From NCBI RefSeq assembly GCF_032302195.1, contig NZ_CP135275.1, positions 5,648,001-5,712,000 of the forward strand: 64,000 nt of DNA, in the 5' to 3' direction. The DNA comes from Paenibacillus sp. MMS20-IR301 (lineage in GTDB: Bacteria; Bacillota; Bacilli; Paenibacillales; Paenibacillaceae). Numbering within the stretch: the stretch's first letter is position 1; each line of letters starts with the position of its first letter. Position numbers and translations under genes: made by a program. The notes under the pieces are model-generated. The model was not told the origin of the DNA. It worked only from the letters and a program-made list of their open reading frames with translations, and searched no databases. Positions 54,917 to 64,000 of this stretch are shown here, in pieces.

Positions 54917-55870
54917 TTATTTATCCAGCGACTCGCTCCAGTCATGCACCATGGTGCCCTCCAGGAACTTCTCGGCATCCATTGCCGCCATACAGCCGGT
55001 TCCCGCAGCCGAAATCGCCTGGCGGTAACGGGTATCCTGCACATCGCCACAAGCGAATACGCCGGGAATATTCGTCTCCGTGGTTCCCGGATTAACGACG
55101 ATATAGCCGTTGGCATCGGTGGTAATTTGTCCGCCTAAGAAGGCTGTGTTCGGCGTGTGGCCGATCGCCACAAATACACCATCCGCTTCCACCAGCTCCT
55201 GAAGTCCTGTCTCGTTATTGAGCACGGTAAGACCCTTGACTCCCGTATCCCCTATTGTAACCTCAACAGGTGTACGGTTAAGCGCCCAGGATACCTTGCT
55301 GTTGTCACGCGCACGGTCCTGCATGATCTTCGAAGCCCGCAGCTCCGGACGGCGGTGGACCAGCGTAACGCTGGAAGCGAAGCGGGTCAGGAAGCTGGCT
55401 TCCTCCATCGCGGAATCACCGCCACCGACCACAACAATCTTCTTGTTCCGGAAGAAGAAGCCGTCACAGGTTGCACACGTGCTGACCCCGCGGCCCACAT
55501 TCTCCTGCTCTCCGGGAATGCCCAGGTACCGGGCAGAGGCGCCGGTTGAGATGATGACCGACTCGGCCTCTAATACGCCCAGACCATCTACAGTCACTTT
55601 GAACGGACGCCGGGAGAAATCAACGGATTCCACCCAGCCGTTCTTGAACTCGGCGCCGAAGCGTTCCGCCTGCTTCCGCATGTTATCCATCAGATCAGGG
55701 CCCATAATGCCTTCAGGGAAGCCTGGAAAGTTCTCTACTTCTGTCGTCGTTGTCAGCTGTCCTCCCGGCTGCAAGCCTTCAATGACCAGCGGGCTGAGAT
55801 TGGCACGCGCCAAATAAATCGCGGCAGTCAGCCCGGCCGGGCCGGTTCCGATTACAATCGTTTTGTACAT
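54917..55870 (-). CDS. trxB: Thioredoxin reductase
   Basis: 317 aa from ATG 55870 (site GAGGAGG). The frame is open 40 codons upstream into the TPR gene's 3' region, but that part is non-coding in character. FAD motif [17 protein letters not shown], redox pair CATC in [19 protein letters not shown] motif [15 protein letters not shown] and the C-terminal FAD motif [20 protein letters not shown] are all intact. It reduces thioredoxin with NADPH. It is downstream of the TPR gene with about 35 bases between, as near B. subtilis yvcD-trxB. Confidence 0.97.
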   Translation of the reverse strand: MYKTIVIGTGPAGLTAAIYLARANLSPLVIEGLQPGGQLTTTTEVENFPGFPEGIMGPDLMDNMRKQAERFGAEFKNGWVESVDFSRRPFKVTVDGLGVLEAESVIISTGASARYLGIPGEQENVGRGVSTCATCDGFFFRNKKIVVVGGGDSAMEEASFLTRFASSVTLVHRRPELRASKIMQDRARDNSKVSWALNRTPVEVTIGDTGVKGLTVLNNETGLQELVEADGVFVAIGHTPNTAFLGGQITTDANGYIVVNPGTTETNIPGVFACGDVQDTRYRQAISAAGTGCMAAMDAEKFLEGTMVHDWSESLDK

Positions 55871-55904
55871 TACATTGGCCTCCTCACAAGCAGATTCAGT
55901 TCCT

Positions 55905-57653
55905 CTAAATATTGTTGGTGGACGGCGACAGGCTGCCCGTTCCCGGCAGCATATCCTGGATGTCACATTCGCTGTCAATCCGCCGGGCATACCGGCTTAC
56001 CATAGAGACAGAGACCCCGTAACGCTGTGCAGCCTCACGGAACGTAACCGGGTGCCCGTGCAGCTTCGCCGTAAGATAGTCCAGGGCTGCACACCAGCCT
56101 CCGTCATTGCGGAATAACGGCACATCGGGATATAGCCTGGCGATGAACTGCTTCCAGATGTACTCTGCATCCTGCTTCATGGCAGCCTCCCCTCTGCGGT
56201 CCATCATGGCTGCCGTATGGTCGATAATCCGCTGCCAGTCCTCACGCCATTCGGGCGGACCCTTGAATCCGGCAGCCGCCGGCTCCTGCTCTCCACCGGG
56301 GCCGGCCGGTTCATCCAGGCCATCCCCGATCAGCCGCTGCAGGCTCAGCAGTGCTGCTTCCTGCAGCCGGTCCTCCTGCAGCGGCTCCTGCTCCAGAATA
56401 CCGCGCAGGACTCCGGATATCTCCTCATCCTCAATCCAGCGGAGCGCCTCGGTCACCTGCAGCTTCGTGGAGGCATCCCCGTAACGCAGCGCCCAGAAGA
56501 AGGAGGCCCGCAGAAGCGGGTTGCTCCGCACCTCTTCAGTGAACCGGGCCGGGTTGCCCTTCCACTGCTTAAGCTGCTCCTGAAAGGGCAGCTGATAGTT
56601 GTAGCTGACTGCCGGCATCGCTTTGTCCTCACTGCGTGCCTGCTGGAGCTGGGAGAGGAAGAAGGCCGGGACTGCAGAAGCCGGATCCAGCTTAGCCGCC
56701 TGCCGCCAGCAGCGGAGCGCCTCAGTGTAGAGCCCGCTATTGCTGGCTGCTGCTGCACAGTAATGATACAGCCCGGCATCACCGGCCACCTCCTCATCCT
56801 TCAGCAGACGCCGGAAGTGGCTGTAAGCCGCGGTGTGTCTGCCCAGGATGCCCATCGTAGTCGCCATTTTGAACACATGCTCCTGATGGAAGGGCACAGT
56901 CGCCTCCAGCATCCCCAGCAAATGTTCAAGCTGCACTTTGTCTCCTGCATACTGCAGGAAAATCGCCATATTGCAGAGCGCATGCAGATTGCCGGGGTCC
57001 TGTCTCAGCACTTCGTCCAGACAATCCTTTGCTTTGGCAAACCGGCCCATATAGAAGTAGGCAAGCGCCAGATTGTTGTGCGCAGCGAGAAAGTCCGGGG
57101 TGTTCGCAATAATCTCCTCCAGCAGCTGAACCGCCTGCGGAAACTTGCCTTCCTCAAGCATGCTGCGGGCCCGGTCATGCTCGACCACGCCTTCACGGCT
57201 GCGGATCCGCACAAGCGGGGCAGGACGGTTCAGCTCATACTGCAGCAGCTCCATCAGTTCTTCAGACTCTGCCATGAACTCGCCGCTCGCGTCCTCCTCC
57301 AGATAAGTAATCAGCGAACGCTCCGCCTCTTCAAAGCTTTCCATATTGGCGAAGTTATTAGCCATGTAGAAATGGCATTCCGTCATTGCCGGATCAATCT
57401 TCTCCAGGACATGGGTCAGAATCTCGTTGGATGCGGTGTAATTCCCCATCTCAGATAATATACCCGCCATATTACAATGATTCACCGGATTGTCCGGTTC
57501 ATATTCAACAGCTTTGCGAAAATTCTTTAATGCCTTATCATATTGAAAGCGGTCCAGCGACCGTACGGCTCTTTCAAAGAAAAAATTGGCATCCAGAGTT
57601 ACCGGAATTACATTATTGTCCTCCGCGGCATTCTCTGAAGTTCTCTCAATCAT
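55905..57653 (-). CDS. TPR-repeat protein with C-terminal HTH (YvcD-like)
   Basis: 582 aa. There are at least five TPR units: [20 protein letters not shown], then [40 protein letters not shown], a shorter one and [20 protein letters not shown]. An acidic linker follows, then a C-terminal helix-turn-helix ([20 protein letters not shown]). The HTH suggests DNA binding or a protein-interaction platform. It precedes trxB in the order seen for B. subtilis yvcD. Function unknown. Confidence 0.85.
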   Translation of the reverse strand: MIERTSENAAEDNNVIPVTLDANFFFERAVRSLDRFQYDKALKNFRKAVEYEPDNPVNHCNMAGILSEMGNYTASNEILTHVLEKIDPAMTECHFYMANNFANMESFEEAERSLITYLEEDASGEFMAESEELMELLQYELNRPAPLVRIRSREGVVEHDRARSMLEEGKFPQAVQLLEEIIANTPDFLAAHNNLALAYFYMGRFAKAKDCLDEVLRQDPGNLHALCNMAIFLQYAGDKVQLEHLLGMLEATVPFHQEHVFKMATTMGILGRHTAAYSHFRRLLKDEEVAGDAGLYHYCAAAASNSGLYTEALRCWRQAAKLDPASAVPAFFLSQLQQARSEDKAMPAVSYNYQLPFQEQLKQWKGNPARFTEEVRSNPLLRASFFWALRYGDASTKLQVTEALRWIEDEEISGVLRGILEQEPLQEDRLQEAALLSLQRLIGDGLDEPAGPGGEQEPAAAGFKGPPEWREDWQRIIDHTAAMMDRRGEAAMKQDAEYIWKQFIARLYPDVPLFRNDGGWCAALDYLTAKLHGHPVTFREAAQRYGVSVSMVSRYARRIDSECDIQDMLPGTGSLSPSTNNI

Positions 57654-57887
57654 GGAAGCAAGGCACCTCCCTTTATAAGCTTCCTGGCCTCACGAAAAAT
57701 AGGAGAGCAGCGTCAAAAATAAACCTGTACTCCCTGCTTTAAGTGTTCTTATCATTTCCATTTATGGTTTCTGCTATCTTCTTCACACAGTATACCACAT
57801 GTGGAAGGCAGATTCTCAAGTCTAAGGGGAGAGTAATAAGCAGGTAAAAGCTTGAAGGATGCCGTCATTAGCGATAAGCAAAAAGAA

Positions 57888-57910
57888 ACGCAGGGATTAA
57901 ATCCCCGCGT
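57888..57910 (-). terminator. Terminator of the his operon after prs
   Basis: ACGCGGGGAT/ATCCCTGCGT with a TAA loop and a TTTCTTTTTG tail on the minus strand; it overlaps the prs stop codon. Confidence 0.85.
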
Positions 57911-58844
57911 CTCTGAATAAATTGTCTATGGAACCGCCTTCGATAATAATGCGTGTGGCTTCTGCCAGCATCGGCGCTACCGAAAGCACCGTGAACCTGC
58001 TGGAATGATCATCCGGCAGTGCAATGGAATCGGTGATAATAATTTCATCAATATTAGGATGATCCATACGCTGAAGCGCATCCCCGGAGAACAGCCCGTG
58101 CGTGGCACAGATGATGCTGTTCCTGGCCCCCCGCTCCTTCAGCCCTTCCACTACATTGACAATGGTAGTCCCCGTATCAATGAGGTCCTCGATAATGATC
58201 GGCGTCTTGCCCTCCACATCTCCGATGACATGGGTGATGACCGATTCATTATGGGCCGGACGTTTCTTAATCATGATGGCAAACGGCGAATCCAGCCGGC
58301 TGGCCAGCTTCTCGGCCATGGAGGCGCGTCCTGCATCCGGTGAGACAACAACCAGATCGGACAAGCCCTTCACCTTCAAGTAACCGCTGATTAGATCAAG
58401 TGCTGTCAGGTGATCGACCGGGATATTGAAGAACCCCTGGATGGCGGCGGCATGCAGATCAATGGTAATCACGCGGGTTGCACCGGCAGTAGTCAGCACA
58501 TCTGCGACCATCTTGGCCGAGATCGGCTCACGCGGTGCAGATTTACGTTCCTGCCGGGCATAGCCGTAATAGGGAACAATGATATTCACGGTTCTTGCCG
58601 ATGCGCGTTTGGCTGCATCAATCATAACCAGCAATTCTACAAACAGTTCGTTAATCGGATGAGCCAGGGATTGCACCAAAAAAACGTCGCAGTTCCGGAT
58701 ACTCTCTTCATAATGCACATAAATCTCGCCGCTCTTGAAACGTGTCAGCTTAATCTGGCCCAGCGGTGCACCAAGACGCGCCGCAACATCAGCGGCCAGC
58801 TTCGGATTCGACGAACCGGAAAAAATACGTAATTGATGATGCAT
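57897..58844 (-). CDS. prs: Ribose-phosphate pyrophosphokinase
   Basis: 315 aa. It makes PRPP from ribose-5-phosphate and ATP. The catalytic flexible loop (YGYARQERKSAPREPISAKM), the PRPP-binding signature (DLVVVSPDAGRASMAEKLAS) and the ribose-5-phosphate loop (IIIEDLIDTGTTIVNVVEGL) are present. It ends the his operon 22 bases after hisJ. PRPP is the first substrate of histidine synthesis, so the placement is logical. It is probably a second prs, since bacilli usually keep another with gcaD/glmU; that is inference. Confidence 0.95.
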   Translation of the reverse strand: MHHQLRIFSGSSNPKLAADVAARLGAPLGQIKLTRFKSGEIYVHYEESIRNCDVFLVQSLAHPINELFVELLVMIDAAKRASARTVNIIVPYYGYARQERKSAPREPISAKMVADVLTTAGATRVITIDLHAAAIQGFFNIPVDHLTALDLISGYLKVKGLSDLVVVSPDAGRASMAEKLASRLDSPFAIMIKKRPAHNESVITHVIGDVEGKTPIIIEDLIDTGTTIVNVVEGLKERGARNSIICATHGLFSGDALQRMDHPNIDEIIITDSIALPDDHSSRFTVLSVAPMLAEATRIIIEGGSIDNLFRDAGI

Positions 58845-58866
58845 GGCACCCTCCTGGGATTATAAT

Positions 58867-59694
58867 TTACACTTCATACGGGACGGATGTACGGCGGCGT
58901 CCTGCAAATACAGACAGCTCACGGAAGCCTGTACGCCAGAGCATTTCCCGCGCCTCCTGCAGGCCGTCTCCCAGCTTCAGCGGATCATGGGCATCCGAGC
59001 CTACCGTAAGCGGAATCCCCAGCCGGAATGCCTGCTGAAGCACATGCTCTGCCGGAAACATCTCGGCACACGGTTTCGTAAGCCCGGAAGCATTCAGTTC
59101 CATCGCGATTCCGCTGCGGGCAATCACCTTAAGCGTATCAAGCTCCAGCGCCCGCGCGGCAGCCTGGTCTTCCGGTGCCTGCGGCCCGTAGCCGAACCGT
59201 TTAATCACGTCCATATGTCCTATAATATCATATAATCCCGATAACGCCGACTTCTGAACAGCATCATAATAACGGCGGTATACGGCCATTACATCCTGCC
59301 CTTCCCAGCCGTGGGTCTGCCGGTGATCCGTAATATCCCATTCCCCGAGAAAATGCACGGACCCGATCAGGTAGTCCCATGGATATGGCGATAAAAGCTC
59401 ACGGATCTGTTCCTCATACCCTTCGATATAATCCGCTTCCAGCCCTACCCGCAGCTCAATCTGCCCGCGGTAGCGCTCCTTCAGATTAAGGCATTCCTCT
59501 ACATAACGCGGAAGCTCCGCGAGCGGCATGGCCATCTCCGGGTAGTAATTGTCCGGGTCCACATGAATCAGCGGCAGATGATCCGACAACCCCAGCTGCT
59601 CCAGTCCAAGCGCAATACCGCGCTGTACATACTCTTCAAGCTTTCCTACGGCATGGCCGCAGCGCTCATGATGGGTATGGTAATCGATACGCAT
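58867..59694 (-). CDS. hisJ: Histidinol-phosphatase (PHP family)
   Basis: 275 aa PHP-fold metallo-phosphatase. The N-terminal metal motif is IDYHTHHERCGHA; further ligands lie in LGLSDHLPLIHVDPDNYY, LIGSVHFLGEWDI and the late SDAHDP motif (LTVGSDAHDPLKLGDG). It removes phosphate from histidinol phosphate, the step between HisC and HisD. The stop of hisIE is 13 bases upstream. It replaces the HAD-type phosphatase found fused to HisB in enterobacteria; consistently, hisB here is a dehydratase only. Confidence 0.95.
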   Translation of the reverse strand: MRIDYHTHHERCGHAVGKLEEYVQRGIALGLEQLGLSDHLPLIHVDPDNYYPEMAMPLAELPRYVEECLNLKERYRGQIELRVGLEADYIEGYEEQIRELLSPYPWDYLIGSVHFLGEWDITDHRQTHGWEGQDVMAVYRRYYDAVQKSALSGLYDIIGHMDVIKRFGYGPQAPEDQAAARALELDTLKVIARSGIAMELNASGLTKPCAEMFPAEHVLQQAFRLGIPLTVGSDAHDPLKLGDGLQEAREMLWRTGFRELSVFAGRRRTSVPYEV

Positions 59695-59707
59695 GCCCGG
59701 AATCCCC

Positions 59708-60406
59708 CTAATCGCGGCGCGGCCGTTCGTGGCGGGCGCTCAGCTCTTCCAGAATCTCATCCAGCGGCAGCTTGCGTTCCTGCAGCAGCACAAGCAGGTG
59801 ATAGATCAGATCGCTGACCTCAAGGCGCAGCTCGGCATTATCTTTGTTTTTGGCAGCGATGATCGTTTCGGACGCTTCTTCACCGACCTTCTTCAGAATC
59901 TTGTCTACACCCTTATCGAACAGATAAGTTGTATACGCTCCCTCCGGACGGTTCACTTCACGCTCAGCAATGACGCGCTCCAGCTCAGCCAGCACGGCAA
60001 AGCGGCCGTCCTCTCCTGCCGGGGAGAGAACAGCCGCTGCCGGAGCTTCCAGAGGAATCTCGCGGTAGAAGCAGCTGTTCTCTCCGGTATGGCAGGCCGG
60101 GCCTTCCGGCACTACCTTCACCAGAAGCGTGTCGCTGTCACAATCATAATGAATGGAGGAGATGGCCTGGGTGTTGCCCGAGGTTCCGCCTTTATGCCAC
60201 AATTCACTTCTTGAACGGCTCCAGAACCAGGTCTGGCCGCTTGCAAGGGAGCGCTGCAGCGACTCCTGATTCATATAAGCGAACATTAACACCTCAAGGG
60301 TCCGTGCATCCTGCACTACAGCCGGCAGCAGTCCGGATTCATTCCAGCGGATGCCCGCTACAGCCTCTTGCTGAAGCTGCTTCGTATTGTTCTGTTCCTC
60401 GCTCAT
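59708..60406 (-). CDS. hisIE: Bifunctional phosphoribosyl-AMP cyclohydrolase / phosphoribosyl-ATP pyrophosphatase
   Basis: 232 aa. The N-terminal cyclohydrolase half has the zinc/magnesium residues in [17 protein letters not shown] and [14 protein letters not shown]. The C-terminal pyrophosphatase half has the MazG-like metal-binding helix motif ([20 protein letters not shown], then [16 protein letters not shown]). The fused form is common in Firmicutes. It catalyses steps 2 and 3 of histidine synthesis. Its start overlaps the hisF stop by four bases. Confidence 0.97.
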   Translation of the reverse strand: MSEEQNNTKQLQQEAVAGIRWNESGLLPAVVQDARTLEVLMFAYMNQESLQRSLASGQTWFWSRSRSELWHKGGTSGNTQAISSIHYDCDSDTLLVKVVPEGPACHTGENSCFYREIPLEAPAAAVLSPAGEDGRFAVLAELERVIAEREVNRPEGAYTTYLFDKGVDKILKKVGEEASETIIAAKNKDNAELRLEVSDLIYHLLVLLQERKLPLDEILEELSARHERPRRD

Positions 60407-61161
60407 CGGATCTCTACCCCTCTTTGCTTCAGATCAGCCTTCAGATCATGAATAGCAATCTCTTTATAATGAAAAATCGTTGCCGCAAGTCCGGCATCAG
60501 CTTTGCCTTCCGTAAATACATCATAGAAATGGTCAATCCGCCCGGCACCGCCGGAAGCAATTACCGGAATGCTCAGGGAATCGCAGACTGCCGCCGTCAG
60601 CTTCAGATCGAAGCCGTCCTTCGTGCCGTCCGCATCCATGCTTGTAAGCAGAATTTCACCGGCTCCCAGCCGCTCGGCTTCCTTGGCCCAGGCCAGCGCC
60701 CGGATGCCGGCAGGCTTACGCCCGCCGTGCGTATAGACCTCCCACTCGCCCCAAGCCTCGTTATATTTGGCATCCATCGCCACTACGATACACTGGGAGC
60801 CGAAGCGGCGGGCCCCTTCGAGAATCAGCTGCGGGTTATTGACCGCCGCAGTATTGATGCCGATTTTGTCCGCACCGGCGCGCAGAATCCGCTTCATATC
60901 CTCAGGGGTCGAGATGCCTCCGCCCACCGTGAACGGAATGGCAATCTCGCCGGCGGTCTGCCGCACCACCTCAATCATCGTCGCCCGGCCTTCTACCGAA
61001 GCAGAAATATCAAGGAATACCAGCTCATCCGCACCTTCACGGTCGTACAGCGCCGCCAGCTCCACCGGATCTCCGGCATCACGCAGATTGACGAAGTTAA
61101 CACCTTTTACTACCCGTCCGTCCTTAACATCCAGGCAGGGGATAATCCGTTTGGCCAGCAT
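60403..61161 (-). CDS. hisF: Imidazole glycerol phosphate synthase cyclase subunit
   Basis: 252 aa TIM barrel. Catalytic Asp residues are in [18 protein letters not shown] and [18 protein letters not shown]; the phosphate loops [17 protein letters not shown] and [17 protein letters not shown] are present. It pairs with HisH, which delivers ammonia, to make imidazole glycerol phosphate and AICAR. It is adjacent to hisA, its fold relative. There is no gap to hisA and a four-base overlap with hisIE. Confidence 0.98.
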   Translation of the reverse strand: MLAKRIIPCLDVKDGRVVKGVNFVNLRDAGDPVELAALYDREGADELVFLDISASVEGRATMIEVVRQTAGEIAIPFTVGGGISTPEDMKRILRAGADKIGINTAAVNNPQLILEGARRFGSQCIVVAMDAKYNEAWGEWEVYTHGGRKPAGIRALAWAKEAERLGAGEILLTSMDADGTKDGFDLKLTAAVCDSLSIPVIASGGAGRIDHFYDVFTEGKADAGLAATIFHYKEIAIHDLKADLKQRGVEIR

Positions 61162-61920
61162 TTAGAGACCTCCCCGTGACCCGGAAGGCTGGCCCAGCGC
61201 CTGAAGCGCCGACGTCAGATCAATATTCCCGGTATACAGCGCCTTGCCGACAATCGCCCCGCCGATTCCGCTGCCGCTATGTACGTTCAGGCGCAGCAGA
61301 TCATCCAGGCTGGTCACGCCGCCGGAGGCAATTACCGTTTTGCCGCTTGCTGCCGCCATAGACAGAATTCCCTCTACGTTCGGCCCCTGCATCATGCCGT
61401 CACGGGAGATATCCGTGTAGATGAAGGTTTCTGCGCCTTTCGCCGCCAGCTCCCTGGCCAGATCCTCAGCACGCACCTCGGAGGTATTCAGCCAGCCGTG
61501 TGTCGCAACGTAGCCGCCCCGCGCATCAATGCCGATTGCTACTTTATCACCATATCTGGCAAGCACCGCTTCTGTAAAAGCATGATCATTAATCGCTGCC
61601 GTCCCGATAATAACCCGGCTGACGCCAAGGCCCAGCAGCTTCTCCACATCAGCCAGAGTGCGGAGACCGCCGCCGACCTGAACGGGAACGTTGGCATTCT
61701 TCGCTATAGCTCCGATAATGCTGTCGTTGACAGGATGACCAGCCTTCGCCCCGTCCAGATCCACAAGATGGATAAACTGCCCGCCCTGCTCTTCCCATGA
61801 CTTGGCTACAGTCACCGGACTATCGTTGTAGATCGTTTCCTGGCTGTAATCCCCCTGCTGCAGCCGGACGCATTTGCCGTCCCGGATATCAATTGCCGGG
61901 TATACGATAAAAGAAGACAT
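61162..61920 (-). CDS. hisA: Phosphoribosylformimino-5-aminoimidazole carboxamide ribotide isomerase
   Basis: 252 aa TIM barrel. The catalytic Asp pair is in [19 protein letters not shown] and [17 protein letters not shown]. Phosphate loops are [17 protein letters not shown] and [16 protein letters not shown]. The C-terminus ([11 protein letters not shown]) is slightly extended. It carries out the Amadori isomerisation before HisF/HisH. It lies directly against hisF; an ~88-base gap separates it from hisH with no recognisable signal in it. Confidence 0.98.
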   Translation of the reverse strand: MSSFIVYPAIDIRDGKCVRLQQGDYSQETIYNDSPVTVAKSWEEQGGQFIHLVDLDGAKAGHPVNDSIIGAIAKNANVPVQVGGGLRTLADVEKLLGLGVSRVIIGTAAINDHAFTEAVLARYGDKVAIGIDARGGYVATHGWLNTSEVRAEDLARELAAKGAETFIYTDISRDGMMQGPNVEGILSMAAASGKTVIASGGVTSLDDLLRLNVHSGSGIGGAIVGKALYTGNIDLTSALQALGQPSGSRGGL

Positions 61921-62008
61921 GAAGCACTCCCCGCTTTCGTTGCAGTTATTTTATTCGTACTGTATGAGGCTCGTATTGATCTATGATTATAAACTGCCTG
62001 TTAGTTAA

Positions 62009-62632
62009 TTAAGCCTGTTCTCTTCGCAGCCGCAGGAAATTACCCAGCAGCCTGATGCCAAGCTCCCCGCTCTTCTCGGGATGGAACTGCATCCCGTACA
62101 CATGATTCCGGCCCACCACCGCCGTTACCGGATGCCCGTAATCCGTAACGGCAAGCAAATCGCTGTCCGAGCCGGTCAGCACATGATAGGAATGGACGAA
62201 GTAGACATGGCCTTCCGTCAGGCCGCTCAGCAGCGGACTCTCAGGCTGGAGGAAGCTAAGCTTGTTCCAGCCCATATGCGGCACCTTGAAGCCATCGCGC
62301 GGCGCGAAACGTACTACAGAGCCAGGCAGAATATCCAGCCCGGTATGCTTGCCATGCTCTTCGCTGCCGCTGAAGAGCAGCTGCATCCCGAGGCAGATGC
62401 CGAGCAGCGGCTGCCCGGCAGCGGCTGCCGCCTGAACTACCACATCCATTCCGCTCGCCCGCAAATGCTCCATTGCATCGCCGAAGGCACCGACCCCGGG
62501 CAGGATTACGCTATCCGCCCCCAGAATCTCCTTGGGGTCCGCCGTCACAAGGCTTGTATACCCCAGGCGTTCTACCGCCTTGCTGACACTGTGCAGATTG
62601 CCCATGCCGTAATCGACGATTGCTACAGTCAT
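62009..62632 (-). CDS. hisH: Imidazole glycerol phosphate synthase glutaminase subunit
   Basis: 207 aa class I glutamine amidotransferase. The nucleophile Cys is in LLGICLGMQLLFSGSEE; the His-x-Glu pair is in YGMQFHPEKSGELG. The oxyanion strand PGVGAFGDAMEHL is intact. It supplies ammonia to HisF. The ATG is one base from the hisB stop. All three catalytic residues are present. Confidence 0.98.
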   Translation of the reverse strand: MTVAIVDYGMGNLHSVSKAVERLGYTSLVTADPKEILGADSVILPGVGAFGDAMEHLRASGMDVVVQAAAAAGQPLLGICLGMQLLFSGSEEHGKHTGLDILPGSVVRFAPRDGFKVPHMGWNKLSFLQPESPLLSGLTEGHVYFVHSYHVLTGSDSDLLAVTDYGHPVTAVVGRNHVYGMQFHPEKSGELGIRLLGNFLRLRREQA

Positions 62633-62633
62633 G

Positions 62634-63245
62634 CTACAGCACTCCCTTCGTCGAAGGCACGCCCTTCACGCGGGGATCTACTTGCGTTGCTTCATCCAGT
62701 GCCCGGCCCAGCGCCTTGAAGACGGCCTCAATCATGTGATGGGTATTGGAGCCGTAATGCACGATAACATGCAGTGTAATTCTCGCCTCCAGCGCGAATT
62801 TCCAGAGGAACTCGTGAACCAGCTCCGTCGAGAAGCTGCCCACCTGCTGGGAAGGATAGCTTGCCCGGTATTCGAAATGCGGACGGTTGCTGATATCAAT
62901 CACGACCTGGGCCAGCGCCTCATCCATCGGAACGAAGACACTTGCGTAACGCTTGATGCCTTTTTTGTCGCCCAGCGCCTCACGCAGTGCCTGTCCGAGA
63001 CAGATGCCGATATCCTCCACCGTGTGGTGGTCGTCAATATCGATATCGCCCCGTGCCTGGACGGAGAGGTCGAACTGCCCGTGCTTCGTGAACAAGTCCA
63101 GCATATGATTCAGGAAAGGCACATCTGTCTCAAGCTCCGATACCCCGCTGCCGTCCACCGCAAAGTTCAAGGTAATATCTGTTTCGTTCGTTGTACGGCT
63201 GAGTCCGGCCCTGCGCAGGACCTGTTCGTTATTATTGTTCTCCAT
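62634..63245 (-). CDS. hisB: Imidazoleglycerol-phosphate dehydratase
   Basis: 203 aa from ATG 63245 ([20 protein letters not shown]; site AAGGTGGAG); the frame is open 18 codons further into hisD. The two metal-binding His motifs are [17 protein letters not shown] and [20 protein letters not shown], plus [15 protein letters not shown]. It dehydrates imidazole glycerol phosphate. It is single-function here, with the phosphatase supplied by hisJ. It overlaps the hisD stop by about 14 bases. Confidence 0.97.
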   Translation of the reverse strand: MENNNNEQVLRRAGLSRTTNETDITLNFAVDGSGVSELETDVPFLNHMLDLFTKHGQFDLSVQARGDIDIDDHHTVEDIGICLGQALREALGDKKGIKRYASVFVPMDEALAQVVIDISNRPHFEYRASYPSQQVGSFSTELVHEFLWKFALEARITLHVIVHYGSNTHHMIEAVFKALGRALDEATQVDPRVKGVPSTKGVL

Positions 63246-64000
63246 TTCCGTCTCCACCTTTCGCTTCATTCTCCAGCCGGATTTCAATCGCACGGGCATG
63301 GCCTTCCAGCCCCTCGCGCCGGGCGAGCTCTATAATAGCTGCCCCGTCCCGCAGCAGCGCTTCCTTACTATAATAAATCAGGCTTGATTTCTTAATGAAA
63401 TCATCCACATCCACCGGCGAGGAGAACCGCGCCGTGCCGTTGGTCGGTATAATATGATTCGGTCCGGCGAAGTAATCGCCGACCGGCTCTGAGCTGTAAG
63501 GACCCAGGAAGATGGCCCCGGCGTTCTCGATTGCGCCAGTCAGTCCCATCGGGTCCTTCACTACAATCTCCAGATGCTCCGGCGCCAGCCGGTTGACTAC
63601 GGAGATGCCCTCCTCAAGCGAGTCCACGACGATAATCGCGCCGTAGTTCTCCACCGAGGCCCGCGCGATTGTCTCGCGCGGCAACGCCTGCAGCTGCCGC
63701 TCCACCTCGGCAGCCACCGCCTCCGCGAGACGCTGCGACGGCGTCACGAGGATCGCCGAGGCCATCTCGTCGTGCTCGGCCTGCGAGAGCAGGTCGGCCG
63801 CGACGTAGGCGGCCTCGGCGGTATCGTCGGCGAGCACGACGATTTCGCTCGGTCCGGCAATGCTGTCGATATCGACAGCGCCGTAGACCTCGCGTTTGGC
63901 CAGGGCCACGTAGATGTTCCCCGGCCCGCAGATCTTATCGACCGGCACGATGGACTCCGTGCCGAACGCCAGGGCGGCGATCGCCTGCGCGCCGCCGATG
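63232..64000 (-). CDS. hisD: Histidinol dehydrogenase (N-terminal part outside window)
   Basis: The C-terminal ~255 residues are visible, entering from the right edge. The signature [36 protein letters not shown], the conserved [11 protein letters not shown] and [20 protein letters not shown] all belong to HisD. It oxidises histidinol to histidine in two steps with NAD, using zinc. GC content rises sharply over this stretch. The gene is first in the visible part of the his operon; hisG and hisZ, if present, are beyond 64,000. Confidence 0.96.
   Translation of the reverse strand, partial: IGGAQAIAALAFGTESIVPVDKICGPGNIYVALAKREVYGAVDIDSIAGPSEIVVLADDTAEAAYVAADLLSQAEHDEMASAILVTPSQRLAEAVAAEVERQLQALPRETIARASVENYGAIIVVDSLEEGISVVNRLAPEHLEIVVKDPMGLTGAIENAGAIFLGPYSSEPVGDYFAGPNHIIPTNGTARFSSPVDVDDFIKKSSLIYYSKEALLRDGAAIIELARREGLEGHARAIEIRLENEAKGGDGNGEQ

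Overview
The window looks like a chromosomal segment of a low-to-mid GC Firmicute, most likely Paenibacillus. The grounds are a cggR-gapA-pgk-tpiA-gpmI-eno cluster, a rapZ-yvcK-whiA-HPr cluster, a his operon followed by hisJ and a PRPP synthetase, SLH and copper-amine-oxidase-like surface domains, and CtsR- and CggR-type operators like those of Bacillus subtilis. This placement comes from gene order and motifs, not from a database search.

The window has two halves. Positions 1 to about 28,220 are AT-rich accessory DNA packed against the 3' end of ssrA (tmRNA). At the far left are a type I modification locus (hsdS running off the edge, hsdM, and a degenerate methylase fused to a specificity domain) and a divergent SNF2-like helicase. 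A 58-bp perfect palindrome that reads as a symmetric two-way promoter separates the two. Next come a broken metallophosphoesterase, small regulators, a four-gene operon ending in an SLH/transglutaminase exoprotein, an XRE regulator, and a non-coding stretch (12,952-13,903) with long inverted repeats, a promoter-terminator unit and a GC-rich structured segment. A decayed recombination module (ParB-like gene, truncated integrase, nonsense-mutated excisionase) follows, then a 751-aa protein with two HEPN-like motifs and a broken tyrosine integrase. That integrase abuts a 93-nt copy of the ssrA 3' end at 19,832. A second unit lies between this copy and the intact ssrA at 28,224-28,585. It carries a GHKL-ATPase/nuclease operon with an IrrE-like peptidase and small genes, an IS1182-type insertion sequence, and an Rpn-family nuclease. 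The region reads as a tandem ssrA-integrated, defence-rich island whose visible recombinase genes are all damaged.

Positions 28,224 to 64,000 are core genome, nearly all on the minus strand. In order they are ssrA and smpB (trans-translation), rnr with an extreme Gly-rich tail, secG, the glycolytic operon with its regulator cggR, a tRNA-Arg(CCG), clpP with a CtsR site, several secreted or surface proteins, the HPr-whiA-yvcK-rapZ cluster, a ROK glucokinase, a hemerythrin/PAS sensor pair, trxB, a TPR protein, and the his operon from prs back through hisJ, hisIE, hisF, hisA, hisH, hisB and hisD (cut by the right edge). ssrA-smpB-rnr act together in ribosome rescue and RNA decay, cggR controls gapA through eno, and prs supplies PRPP to the histidine pathway encoded upstream of it.
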